Shown here: in pieces, positions 1-9,219 of the stretch
How positions within the stretch are numbered: the stretch's first letter is position 1
Layout: every line of letters starts with the position of its first letter
Assembly: GCA_900617975.1 (NCBI GenBank)
Contig: UZAE01000856.1
Coordinates: forward strand, 1-17,458
Source: Rodentolepis nana
Taxonomy: Eukaryota; Platyhelminthes; Cestoda; Cyclophyllidea; Hymenolepididae
DNA: 17,458 nt
Direction of reading: 5' to 3'
Made by a program: the position numbers and the translations under genes
Notes under the pieces: generated by a model
The model's input: only the letters and a program-made list of their open reading frames with translations
Database searches by the model: none
What the model was told of the DNA's origin: nothing

Positions 1-838
1 GTACAAACAGTGACCAATCATTAACCTCTGTTTGTTTAACCTAATCCGCCATTCTGATCATGATTAAGCTCCCAGCGTGTACACTATCCGCAATACTCGT
101 ACTGAACGAACGTGCTCCGTGCTACACGTCTGTTTCCTTTATAGCTGGGCTATAGCTTAGCTGGTTCTGGGAGTCTAGCTAGATGTTGGAGAATTTGCCA
201 CAGAGATTTTTGAGTCGGTCAGGCTTTACTAGCGTAGCAATCCGCTACAGATCTTAGGTAGCACATAAAATCGTCATTGCTACCTAATCACTTCAGTTGG
301 CTCCTACTTTTGAAAATGACCGTCTTTACGACTAAGAATGTCGGTTTAGTGAACTACATTTCGATGTTTATGAAGCATGTGGGATTGAGAATATTATTCC
401 ATAATAACTGCCTCGCTATTTAGTTTGGAAGTTAATAAAGCAATCTTAGTTGCTTAAGTAAATGCATCGATTAACCTTACTGGAATGTGAAGCCATTCAG
501 TTTATTTAAAAATGATTCAAGTATAAAAGCCTGTGAGAATATGATTGGCTATTCAGTAAATGTTGTCCTATTCTGCGACTCTAGTACAGATGAGCCTTTT
601 CAAACTTGAACACTGTCATCATGCGAGAAAGAAATTCTTAATTTATGAATTTATCGAGTATTCATATGAATATCCCTATGTAAGCATAATAACTTAGCAT
701 AGAGAATTGAATGTAGCATTATCGCATCCACCCCCAATTTGAAAAAAGGTCATATTTCACTAAATTAAGTAATCTCTATGTAAAACAATGCTAATAGTTA
801 CAAAATCATTAGTAAATTATAAAAAAACCCCCTTTGCA
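1..838. other. Region with no recognised gene
   Basis: I see no convincing exon, RNA gene or repeat here. The sequence is A+T-rich with scattered stops in all frames. A 14-base string (tactgaacgaacgt, near 100) recurs near 7535, which is too short to mean much. This region would include the 3' flank of the minus-strand gene array, but I could not assign a poly(A) site. Confidence 0.5.
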
Positions 839-1141
839 TCAAATAATAGCGTTCAACAATATTTCAAGGAATTCGTAGAGAAAGAATTTCGTCAAGCTGA
901 TCCTCTCTGTGTTTCCTTCCTTATGATCGGTCTCCCTGCGTCTTTCCTCTTCCTTTCCAGTCTGGATCGGTGACTTTGGCAAACTGTGAGACGGTTTGAA
1001 ATTGCCTTTATACATTCGATCATCTTTCTCGCGTATAGTCGAGTGCATTGAAGCAAGTTGGTCGTAAGAAAGACTTCTTTTCTCTGCCTCTGCTCGAACT
1101 GATTCATAGGTCGAAGTTACTTCCTCGCTTGATTCAAATAT
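839..1141 (-). CDS. Doubtful open frame, possible third member of the minus-strand gene array
   Basis: An open frame of 100 codons plus stop follows a good splice acceptor (ggcatttcag, AG at 1143-1142) that lies about 20 nt downstream of an AATAAA on the minus strand (1166-1161). A trans-spliced leader ending in AUG would put the start in frame with this reading frame. The predicted peptide is hydrophilic and rich in E, K, R and S, with a weakly hydrophobic C-terminus. I recognise no domain. A second frame (1107-892) is also open here, so the coding frame is uncertain. It cannot be an in-frame last exon of the upstream membrane-protein gene: that exon ends in phase 1, and joining here gives a stop after two codons. 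It could equally be 3' UTR or non-coding sequence. Confidence 0.25.
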   Translation of the reverse strand: MFESSEEVTSTYESVRAEAEKRSLSYDQLASMHSTIREKDDRMYKGNFKPSHSLPKSPIQTGKEEERRRETDHKEGNTERISLTKFFLYEFLEILLNAII

Positions 1142-1160
1142 CTGAAATGCCAATCAGGGA

Positions 1161-1166
1161 TTTATT
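1161..1166 (-). terminator. Poly(A) signal AATAAA of the membrane-protein gene
   Basis: The minus strand reads AATAAA 81 nt beyond the proposed TAG stop (1249-1247) of the five-exon membrane-protein gene. This supports ending that gene there. A splice-acceptor-like ttcag follows about 17 nt later, a spacing that would suit coupled 3' processing and trans-splicing. Confidence 0.45.
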
Positions 1167-1246
1167 TTTGATTTTCATTTAAATTTACCATAGGAACAAG
1201 AGGAGATCAGTGGTATTCCAATTGTTTAGCTTCTTGAAATACGATT

Positions 1247-3224
1247 CTAACCTGTTAGAAACACTCCTAACAGCACAAGTGCCCCAGAATACACTTGATG
1301 TGTTCCAAGAGAAACTCTAACCTTCGAAATGGCAAAACGATGGTTCTTTCGTTACGATCGTGAATATCATAAAATATCAGATATTAAAATAAATCTAATT
1401 TCCGATTCAGTCCTTGAAAAGAAACTAATACGGGTTTAAGGAGATAGGCTTAACCAAAGACAACCGTACCTCGGTTTCGTATACTTCCCGGATGACCAAC
1501 TTCTGGAAGACTAGTATCATAGAAGATGGTGAGAACATAGTTTTCTGACCCAAGAATATTCATATTAACGATTTCTAGCCGCTGAAAATCTTAAAAAAAC
1601 TAGAATACGATAGATAGAAACAAGAGGATTTACAAACAGGAGACATCGAAGAGAAAGAAATCAAATGGGATAAAATGCTGAGAAGGATTTGTCATAGCAA
1701 CATCAAAAAAATATTCATAAACACAAGAACTGTTGGATAAATATCAGGACTTAAAAAAAAACATTGGAGATACCGTAAGAGTCAGGTTAGTTGTTGCTCT
1801 AAGGGATAACGAAACACCTCTGAGGTCTTAGAATAGGAAACTTGGTATTTGCCTAATGTAGAAAATCTCTTAAATATGCATGCTTTGTTGAACGATTCAC
1901 AGCAAATTAGTGTTTTACAAGCGAGATTGGCTATTCCAAACACTAAACTATTCAAACGAATCTCCATAGATAAAAGAATATATTTTGTGGCTTACAGCTA
2001 CGTATCTATTGGTGCATATAGAAAGTAAGTATACTTTTTAATGACATAAATTGGCATCCACAAGTACCTGAATAGTATAGTGGTGGTATTGGCTATCCTC
2101 TGATCCTTTAGAAGGTTCAGCTGATTTCACGAAAAAGCCCCCAGAAGGAGCAAACACAATTAACAAAAGAGGTCTTTCGAGGGCTTTGGAGACGTAAACT
2201 ACTTCCACCCCGAGTCCGGACGAAGAGATGGTGAAGGTTGGGCCGCTAGACCAGTACATTGTGTTTGAAGCATTCTCTAAGTGACTCCTATTGGATTCAA
2301 TTACGTCAGGAGGGGCAATAGTCTCCCAGGTTTGTGGAGGATCCAATTTGTAGATCAGTGATTTGGAATCAGCGCCTTTGATCTGAGGAAAAATGAGAAA
2401 ATATAGATTAGTTTCACTATATAAACAAAGTTAGATTTGTTTAAGGTTATTCACCTTTGCACAGACACCTTTCCAATATATTTCTACGAATTGAAGGTTA
2501 GTAATTGACCAAATACAAAGGACAACGGAGCATATCGTATGAAGTCTAAGAGAAGGATAGTGAAGTTGATCGTTCAGACTTTCAATAATCCAAGGAAAAA
2601 AGGAACTAATGTCTTCTGTGTACCAAGGTCTGTGTCCTGTTAGAAAACCCTCTAACTTCTTCCAGTTTCAAAGAATGAATAAATGAATGATGCTTGATTC
2701 GTGAATCAAAATGACGCCAAACTGACTGAGTGGCAGTAAACTGTGTCTGTCTATCAAATCAATCTTACATCACCAAACAGTAATATCGCTCTAAAAAGGC
2801 TGACTGACTTACTCCTTTAGTTGATGAAGTAAGAAGACTTTTCAATCGGGGTAGGCGTTCCTTAAAGTAATTTAAATCCTCATTTGCTACAACATATAAA
2901 TCCACATCTCGTTCGTGGGGGGTAACTTGAACCCAAAAGGACGCGGGTTCATGTAAAAGATAAAACTGTGCATACCCACTTTGAAGGCGCCTAATAGAGG
3001 GAAATCAAATAATGCTTGATGAAGATATACTACAATAATTTAATAAAACATTTTACATACTCTTCAGAAGAAGCTATTTCATATTGAAAATTGTCTTCAT
3101 CCCGTTTGGAATTCCAATTAATGAAAGCATCAAGAACGATAATCAACAATACAAAGAGAGAAAATGTTATTATAGTTAAACGCAGGCGACGAGCCGGCTG
3201 ATATGTTGGTAATTCAGAATCTGC
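1247..3224 (-). CDS. Unrecognised membrane protein with N-terminal membrane anchor, five exons, start codon apparently supplied by a spliced leader
   Basis: Exons on the minus strand are 3224-3061, 2990-2813, 2382-2068, 1581-1470 and 1314-1247. Donors are gtatgt, gtaagt, gtactt and gtacgg. The phases join without a stop, giving 278 codons plus stop. The first exon starts at an acceptor (atttag) preceded in frame by a stop and holds no usable ATG. A leader ending in AUG would read M-ADSELPTYQ in frame. Residues (leader Met as 1): a basic stretch ARRLR, then a membrane segment at about 17-36, so the N-terminus is probably cytosolic and the bulk lumenal. Sequons occur at N146 and N152. The lumenal part looks beta-rich. 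The last exon gives a short hydrophobic C-terminus at about 265-279. I do not recognise the family. The last exon is weakest, because its acceptor (ttagag) is poor and was chosen to keep phase. The gene lies 99 nt downstream of the BET1-like gene in the same direction. Confidence 0.68.
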
Positions 3225-3323
3225 CTAAATTTGAAAATAAGATCAAAATATTTCCCAAGAAAAAGTGAAAAAGAAGTTAGTTTCACAAAATAATTAATGT
3301 ATTGTATTAGGAAATAATAAAAA
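3225..3323 (-). promoter_or_regulatory. 99-nt intercistronic spacer with candidate trans-splice acceptor
   Basis: This is the whole gap between the TGA of the BET1-like gene (3326-3324) and the first coding base of the next gene. Read on the minus strand it is T-rich, has a pyrimidine tract (cttctttttcactttttctt) and ends in tttag directly before GCA. There is no AATAAA; AATACA is the nearest variant. It is too short to be a convincing promoter, so polycistronic transcription resolved by trans-splicing is the simplest reading. That is inference. Confidence 0.5.
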
Positions 3324-3668
3324 TCACCGTCCAAATTTAAGGAGTAACCAACAGAGGAAGAAAAATAGAAAAGCAAAAAGGAAAAGTTGACAATAAAGAC
3401 CCAAACCACAATATCCCTGGTCCCGTTTTATAATGCCAACACGAGTAAGGGCTCTCCGAATACCGTTTTCCGACCGTGTAAGCATATCCGAAAGAGAGCC
3501 ATCGAGAAATCCGTTTTGCTCTCGAACTTCTTGGCCAATATTCTTAGAAAGTTCCTTCAGTAAATCAACTTTTACACAGAGCTCACTGGCCAGCGCTTCG
3601 TTATCCTCTGTAAGAACCCCTCTTCGATGGCTGTTGCCATTATTCCATGTCCGGTTAGGTGGATACAT
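3324..3668 (-). CDS. BET1: BET1-type Qc-SNARE
   Basis: This single exon encodes 114 residues; known BET1 proteins are about 118. BET1 is a tail-anchored SNARE that helps fuse ER-derived vesicles with Golgi membranes. Here a short polar N-terminus (1-20) is followed by a SNARE helix (about 21-82) opening NEALASELCVKVDLLKELSK. The block IGQEVREQNGFLD carries the central-layer glutamine at Q51, matching IGHEVKTQN of vertebrate BET1. The C-terminal anchor is about 93-110 (rich in F and L, ending LLLKFGR), with almost no lumenal tail. I chose the ATG at 3668-3666, where the SNARE frame first has a Met. It lies six bases after an acceptor-like ctatag. A leader ending in AUG would add an in-frame M-L-L ahead of it. 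BET1L (GS15) is the alternative; the IGQEV block favours BET1. Confidence 0.86.
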   Translation of the reverse strand: MYPPNRTWNNGNSHRRGVLTEDNEALASELCVKVDLLKELSKNIGQEVREQNGFLDGSLSDMLTRSENGIRRALTRVGIIKRDQGYCGLGLYCQLFLFAFLFFFLCWLLLKFGR

Positions 3669-3674
3669 CAATAG

Positions 3675-4284
3675 CTATAGTAAAATTTAATCTACTAACA
3701 TGAAGTATCTTAAAAGGTAGAAAATATAATGAGACTGCAAATAATAATTACGCGTCAAACCTACTACACACTCAATTAAAAAGATAGCTACAAGATGAAC
3801 CAATTAACGTACGACCTCCACCCATAGATAGTTTTCATTTTCAAAAGATGTTATCCTCTAATAATCATGAAATATATTTCTTTTACTTGCAAAATGTATT
3901 ACTTATGGTAGCAAAAGTCCATTTAGTCATTTGGTCTGCAATTTTACTACTCACAGTCTATTTTAGAATTTTTATATGACGCCTTTAATAACATTTATAT
4001 CATGTAATAATATATTCTTGAAACTTAAAAGTCCATTTTATGAATAATCTGATTGGCAACTTTTTGTCTGTTCCTTTCTTGACCAATAGCTATCTTAGCT
4101 AACTGCATCTACTTTTGCTGTTTACTTATTTTTTAATGTTTCATAGGTAAGTTATCAGTTTTTACTAATATGTCTATTTCAAAACTTTAAATGCACCACC
4201 ATTTTCGGATATGTCATTTCCCTAAAGGGTCTAACCATCGTTTTTTTATATTTGAATTACTCTTCCTATTATATCTTTTTTTAG
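3675..4284. promoter_or_regulatory. Divergent intergenic region between the BET1-like and TMEM222 genes
   Basis: The two genes are transcribed away from each other from this gap of about 610 nt, so it probably holds both promoters. It is A+T-rich. I could not pick out a TATA box, initiator or paired motif with confidence. Each end finishes in a splice-acceptor-like sequence (ctatag reading left, ttttttttag reading right) only 4-6 nt from the start codon. That implies spliced 5' leaders, either cis or trans. Confidence 0.45.
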
Positions 4285-4288
4285 ATTG

Positions 4289-7200
4289 ATGGAAAGTGAA
4301 AATTTGCAAGATACTCCAGCTGTTGAAATGTCTTCTACTAACGACAAAATTATTGATCGTATCCACCGTTATCCGCACAGTCTAGTTTGGACACCTCTCC
4401 CAGTTATCACGTAAATTTTCTCAACAAATGACTATCAGTTGTTTTATAGATGGCTGTTTCCACTTATTGGTCATATTGGTATTACGAATTCCAAAGGTGT
4501 CATATACGATTTTGCTGGACCATATTATATCAGTGTATGTTTATTACATTCAGCCATAACTTTCCCATTTGACATTTTAAATGCAGAAATTTTAAATACT
4601 CCTTCAAATAAATGAATTACTCTGAACTTTAATTCGCATCATAGTAAATTCTACTGAATAGAGCCTTGTTGTCTGATGACGTTCAATTTTTTCTTACCCA
4701 ACTCTTATTGTTTTCAATAGGAGATTGTTGACCAGTTTTCTTGTTTATTAAGGCCTAATATTGCATAGTATTGAAATACATTTCGAGGATTCACTTGGTA
4801 CCTGAATTTTTATGTTTCCAGGAGGACAACATGGCTTTTGGATGGCCAACTCGATATCTTCAATTAGACATGGAGTCAGTAGGTGGAGCTGCAAATTGGG
4901 ACAGATCTGTGCACGAAGCCAACACAGTCTACAAAGGTCGAATGGTAAGTTCTTTTGTTCTAAATTAAGCCACTTTTCTGAAATTGTTATTAGCGCATTC
5001 ATTTAATGACACTTTTCTTGGATGGAGGGGGGGGGAGGGGTCAGGGGGGATGCATTTAAGTATCATCTTTTATACACGTATCAGTTGTCAGTTTTGATTG
5101 TTTTCATATGCTCTTATCTATCTATCTATCTACCTATGCTCTTCTTTCCAAAAAACATCTTTGGAGGTTCTAACTGCAAATAATTACCATCTTGTCAATA
5201 CATTCGGTGTTAGATACCTCACTCTCTTCGCCTACTGTCTTCTTTGTTACACATTGTTTTGTATCAATTAATTTTATGCATTTGAGTAGAAAAAAAACAT
5301 AGTCTCATTTTTTTTGTTTATGCGACTGCGTTTGTTAGTAGGTCAAGAACGTCAAATTTTGTGAACTGGAATTGCACAAACGTGCTGTCAACAATTCTTC
5401 ATTTTCCTTCAATAACTTTGTGTTATTATTTTCTGCTTTGAAAGTTCATGGCAAGGCCTTGACTCTCAAGGGGGTCGCAAGACAGTCATGCTATTGGCTG
5501 GTGCATCAACTTCTTTAGCGTCTTTTCCTCCGTTTTTTCTAGTACTTCTAAGATTAAAGGCTATTACTCATTCACTCGGAGAGTTAGCTCTATTCCTAAG
5601 CATAAATGTACATCTAAATCCACAAGAAGATATCTTATTCTACATAGGAGGGTTTTCTATGAACACTCATTCATTTCAGTATACTTACATGATCATCATT
5701 GACCTTAATAGCCGTATTTACCAGCTCATATGCATGTTCCTTCTTCAATTCACGAACATTGTCTATTATGCATTCAGACGCTTTATGAACAAATCAATAT
5801 TTCTGGATTTCTAATGCTCCATGGTTATCTCCGCCCTGGCAGAATTCGGCGAAACGCAGAAGAAAGTGCGTTAGGCATCGAGTGGTGTCCGGTGGGGAGG
5901 ACTGGGGAAAGTGAGGTGACACGCAAATAAATGTCATTGACACTGTACCACCAGAAGGCTTAGAGGGGCTAAGGCGGTGATGTCGTCCATTTGGAATCTC
6001 TCTAATATCCTTTCATCAGAGATCGTAACATTTGGCGTTAGGAAATCGCTCTTTTTGATTAATCGGTGGTATGCCCATGGAACATTAAAGGAATAACTCG
6101 TTTTTAAGTCCATCTCTTTTTCAGTTGTTGTAGGTGTCTTTCTGGGAGATTATGGCGATACGTGAGACTTTTCTTTTATGGTTTAGGAAGCATAATTGTC
6201 CTGAAGACGCATTGAATCACTTTATTTTTGTTAATTCTCATTGATGTGATCATCAGAGTCATCAAAGCACAACCGTTGGTGACCTCGCTACACTGGTGGT
6301 CGACAAGTTCCAAACTCATGAGTAGAAGAGTACCAAGAGATTGGTACAGCTGAGCGACTTTTATGGACTCAAGGAAGTGTCATGTAGCCCTGAGAGCAAT
6401 CAGAAGGTGAAAGGTGATTTGGAGGTAGCAATGCCATATATATATATAGACTAGTATTCTATTCTGATTCCTATTTCATTGACATTCTACTTTAATATCA
6501 TCTTTCCCAAGGACGCGTTGCATTGATTTAACTCCCATTTCATTCCTCTCTCTCTCTCTCGCATTATCTTTCAGCACAACCTCTGCTGCGACAACTGCCA
6601 CAGTCATGTTGCTTACGCCCTCAATGAAATGGGCTACAAAGGTTCCACCACGTGGAACATGTACTCCGTCGGGGTGCTGATTGGCCTTCGGGGTAAATTC
6701 CTCGGGTGAGCTCGCCATTTTATTCTTCTTCTTCTTCTTTGATTTCGACACCTTCTCATTCTTCTTTCACCCCCAAATACTTAGGTGCAATAACCATTCA
6801 ACTTGATTCATTATATTTTCCATATAAGTTACTACTCCCATCACTGATCTTCAGTGTTCAAACTGGTTCGTATAAATTTTGTAAAGTAAGACAAGTGGGT
6901 ATGGAGATTTAGGCTTTAATTTTGGGCGATGTGGTTATGAAATATTGCTTATTTTCGAGTATTGCTGTGAGCCACTCATTACAGCCACGGAGGTGACTCT
7001 CAAACCACTCGAGAAGGCACACCCACCCTTGGGGGAAGCTGAAGTCAACTAAAGGGCTAATGATAAAATCACAAAGCCTGCCATTTGAAATAATAATAAT
7101 AATTTTCGAGTATTCATTCAATTTTTCTTCAAATGATGGTCTCTCCACCCCACGCGCCACATCTTTGTTAGTTTTACGCAGAAAAACGTTGAATGTTACT

Positions 7201-8732
7201 CCTCACCCCCTACGAATTGCATTGAAGCTGTTTTCACATGACTCAAGCAAATAGCAAATTTTACGGTGTTGCATTCATTTAAATCTCTCTCTCTCTCTTA
7301 GTGTTTTTTACGGCATTTAAGTGGAAATCATACTAATCTTCCCCCTCGTGATGTGCACATTTTTATTATATGCTCCTATCTCAAATTTTGGTTTAAGCAT
7401 GTTAATTTAAATTCAGTCAATGGCAATGTCAACCTTCAATAAAAATTTGGAATGAAGTCTAGTTTTGTAAATTAAACTACGCCATTGGATTACTAACCAA
7501 TTTAGTCAAACGGAGAGAACATTGGTTAATCCACTACTGAACGAACGTTTCATTTGAAACTCCGTTTTTGTTGTCCATTACCAATTACATTTTATGCCTT
7601 CTTACCTGAGATTGGGCAAATGCATGCTCCACTTATAGCAGGATTTTACGACCGTAACATTAAATTTGAAACAGTGATTAGAATATTTGCTTATTTATTT
7701 CAAACGGCAGGCTTTATGATACTTGGGGCTTCACAGATGAGTGATTCAAAGATGCAAAAGAGACAGACAGACAGACACAATGGCGGAGATAAGGTAAGAT
7801 GAGTACTATGGAAGGAGTCGAATATAACATACAGTGGGGTGATGGTAGTATGAAGTGAGAAGTCAACTCCCGGTTAATAGACTTTTTACCGTATGAGTAT
7901 ACGTAGCCCAGGGTGCACCACGTGGAGGTAAGTCTATCGCACACCCCGCGATTAATAAAATATATTTTCTGCCTATCGAAGCGATCAAATTTTCAGCGTG
8001 TATGATTGCTTGTCAAGGGGTTATTTGATCGATGCTTATCGGCGGTTCACATCCAGTAATTTGGTTGGCCAACTCAGCTGATTAGTTCTGGTCATTTGTC
8101 TCCGACCTCTCTTTCCTTGATCAAAGTCATCTGCTCGTACTCTTTGTAATTTTATTCACAAAAAACTCAGCATTGACCTTCTATTGGAGGCATTTCGCAA
8201 TGTCTACTTTAATGGTCGCTACCAAAGTGTTAAGTTAGGATGTAGTTAGAAATAAATGTAGCAAAATCATTGATCCTCCTGGTCTTAAATGATTTATCAG
8301 TTGATAATGTAGCTTGTTTAAATGTTACAAGCACTTCTCAGATGATTCCGGGAAGCGATTATGGAGCTCTTGAGTACACCGATCGATGTGGGAGTCCATA
8401 GAGTCCGAGGCCAAGCAATGTATGCTCGTTAGCTCTCATATGATGATACGAGGTTAACTAATCGCTCTAGATGAACCTGGTCGTAATCCAAGTCATCTAT
8501 GGCACATTCCCCGTGTGAAAAAATAAACAATTCGCGCAATAAATCTCTTAATGAACTATTAACATTTCCACCAATGAGAAATTCTCAATTACCTGAAGCG
8601 ATATATTTTGGCCTCTCTAAGGGGTGGTTAATTGAGTTTTTTTTCATTTTTAGATGTTTGTCTTTCCTCAAGACCTTCGGTCCTTTTCTCCTGTTGTTCT
8701 CAATTTTCATCATAATTATTTGCCTCATTTGA
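4289..8732 (+). CDS. TMEM222: TMEM222 homologue (DUF778 family), five exons
   Basis: Exons are 4289-4410, 4450-4534, 4822-4944, 6575-6705 and 8654-8732. All introns are GT-AG and the phases join perfectly to 179 residues plus stop. The protein tracks vertebrate TMEM222 throughout: VWTPLPVITWLFPLIGHIGI (33-52), DFAGPYYISEDNMAFG (61-76), the Cys-rich NLCCDNCHSHVA (112-123), TTWNMYSV, and a hydrophobic C-terminus (about 162-179). The family also includes plant RTE1; the animal protein is a membrane protein without a firmly known reaction. Intron 1 is only 39 nt. Introns 3 (1630 nt) and 4 (1948 nt) are large, and intron 4 carries two retroposons. The ATG at 4289 is the first in frame after an acceptor-like tttag. 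A leader ending in AUG would not be in frame here. The C-terminus is a little shorter than in vertebrates. Confidence 0.95.
5027..5050 (+). repeat. G-rich tract, possible G-quadruplex
   Basis: Runs of G are separated only by A and TCA. Folding into a quadruplex is possible on the transcribed (sense) strand of intron 3. It may be no more than a simple-sequence run. Confidence 0.35.
5115..5137. repeat. TCTA tetranucleotide microsatellite
   Basis: About five units of TCTA, the last one imperfect, within TMEM222 intron 3. Confidence 0.85.
6964..7101 (+). mobile_element. Short non-LTR retroposon with (TAA)n tail, second family
   Basis: The element is 138 bp inside TMEM222 intron 4, in the sense orientation. 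It is flanked by a perfect 13-bp direct repeat, attttcgagtatt, at 6951-6963 and 7102-7114: a target-site duplication. The 3' end is an (AAT)n tail preceded by GCCTGCCATTTGAAAT. About 55 nt before the tail (from gaagtcaactaaag onward) match the 3' end of the ribozyme-headed family found elsewhere in the window, while the first 70-80 nt are unrelated to it. The 5' part can form a GCTGT/ACAGC hairpin. It is either a SINE with its own head or a 5'-truncated copy of the LINE that supplies the tail. I found no good pol III A and B boxes. Confidence 0.8.
7284..7298. repeat. CT dinucleotide run
   Basis: Short (CT)n microsatellite in TMEM222 intron 4. Confidence 0.8.
7687..7947 (-). mobile_element. 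Ribozyme-headed retroposon, copy 1 (decayed)
   Basis: This copy lies in TMEM222 intron 4, antisense to the gene. It matches copies 2-4 at both ends but is about 57 bp shorter, having lost internal sequence between the tail and the pyrimidine-rich middle. On the minus strand it starts GGGGTGTGC and ends GCC(G)TTTGAAATAAATAA. The flanks share only a degenerate string (gtgattag at 7674 versus gcgattaa at 7948), a possible eroded target-site duplication. With its inactivated ribozyme it looks like the oldest of the copies. Confidence 0.8.
7877..7947 (-). ncRNA. HDV-like ribozyme, inactivated copy
   Basis: The helices P1, P2, P3 and P4 are all present as in the other copies. The strand between P4 and P2' reads GGTAAAA instead of GGCAAAA, so the catalytic cytosine is a U. 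The strand after P1' reads GGGCTACG instead of GGGCAACG. From the known HDV mechanism, loss of this cytosine should abolish cleavage. Confidence 0.75.
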
Positions 8733-8814
8733 TTACTTCCTTCTTCTTCATGACTTAAAACTGAGAGTGTTTTCGTTTTTTTGCGCCTTTAAATGCTTCT
8801 CATTCCGAGTTTGA

Positions 8815-8820
8815 AATAAA
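8815..8820 (+). terminator. Poly(A) signal candidate of TMEM222
   Basis: AATAAA lies 83 nt beyond the TMEM222 stop codon. A second AATAAA at 8878-8883 is an alternative. Confidence 0.5.
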
Positions 8821-8877
8821 CTTCCTACTTGTACAATAATAAGTAGAAATGTTTTCTAAATGGAAATGTTCAATTTA

Positions 8878-8883
8878 AATAAA
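8878..8883 (+). terminator. Second poly(A) signal candidate of TMEM222
   Basis: AATAAA about 146 nt after the TMEM222 stop. Either this or the signal at 8815 could be used. Confidence 0.4.
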
Positions 8884-9204
8884 ATTGTTGAAAACGGGGA
8901 GAATTTGCCTCTATAGTCTTTCCTTATCTTGTTTTAATCCCATAGCACAAGCGTATCAATAAAAATGATTATCCCGAGATGTTTCCTCTAATTTTTTTTC
9001 AGATTTTCTCTTTTGGTGGGGTGGATAAAGTGTGCCCGAGACATGCAAATGTTATACAAATGCAGATATTATCTCATGCCTTATAGCAAGGAGTTTATTA
9101 GCTTAAATTGAGCAATTATCTCCATTCCCCCATCTAATATCTGTCACGCTATATAGAGCTCTCTCCCTCTCTGAGGCGATTTTTTCTCCACTTACATCTC
9201 CCTC

Positions 9205-9219
9205 CCTCTCTCTCTCTCT
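9205..9219. repeat. CT dinucleotide run
   Basis: Short (CT)n stretch running into GTGTGT, within a pyrimidine-rich 9160-9300 segment. Confidence 0.8.

Larger units (their letters stand above)
4945..6574 (+). other. TMEM222 intron 3
   Basis: This 1630-nt intron has a gtaagt donor and a pyrimidine-tract acceptor that includes a (CT)n run at 6546-6560. It holds a G-rich tract (5027-5050) and a TCTA microsatellite (5115-5137). A frame of 108 codons is open at 5488-5814, but nothing in it resembles a known protein or a mobile-element enzyme. I see no recognisable repeat in 5200-6500. Confidence 0.8.

Noticed and set aside
3176..3409. 77-codon hydrophobic open frame on the minus strand
   Set aside because: It overlaps the end of the BET1-like gene and the first exon of the next gene in another frame; both of those are better supported.
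3433..3690. 85-codon plus-strand frame
   Set aside because: It is the antisense shadow of the BET1-like gene.
4670..4700. ctgatga, the first core of a hammerhead ribozyme
   Set aside because: No GAAA core with flanking stems follows, so it is a chance heptamer.
5488..5930. Two overlapping plus-strand open frames in TMEM222 intron 3
   Set aside because: They lie inside an intron, match no family I know and show no retroelement motif.
6476..6751. 91-codon minus-strand frame
   Set aside because: It is the antisense shadow of TMEM222 exon 4 plus flanking simple sequence.
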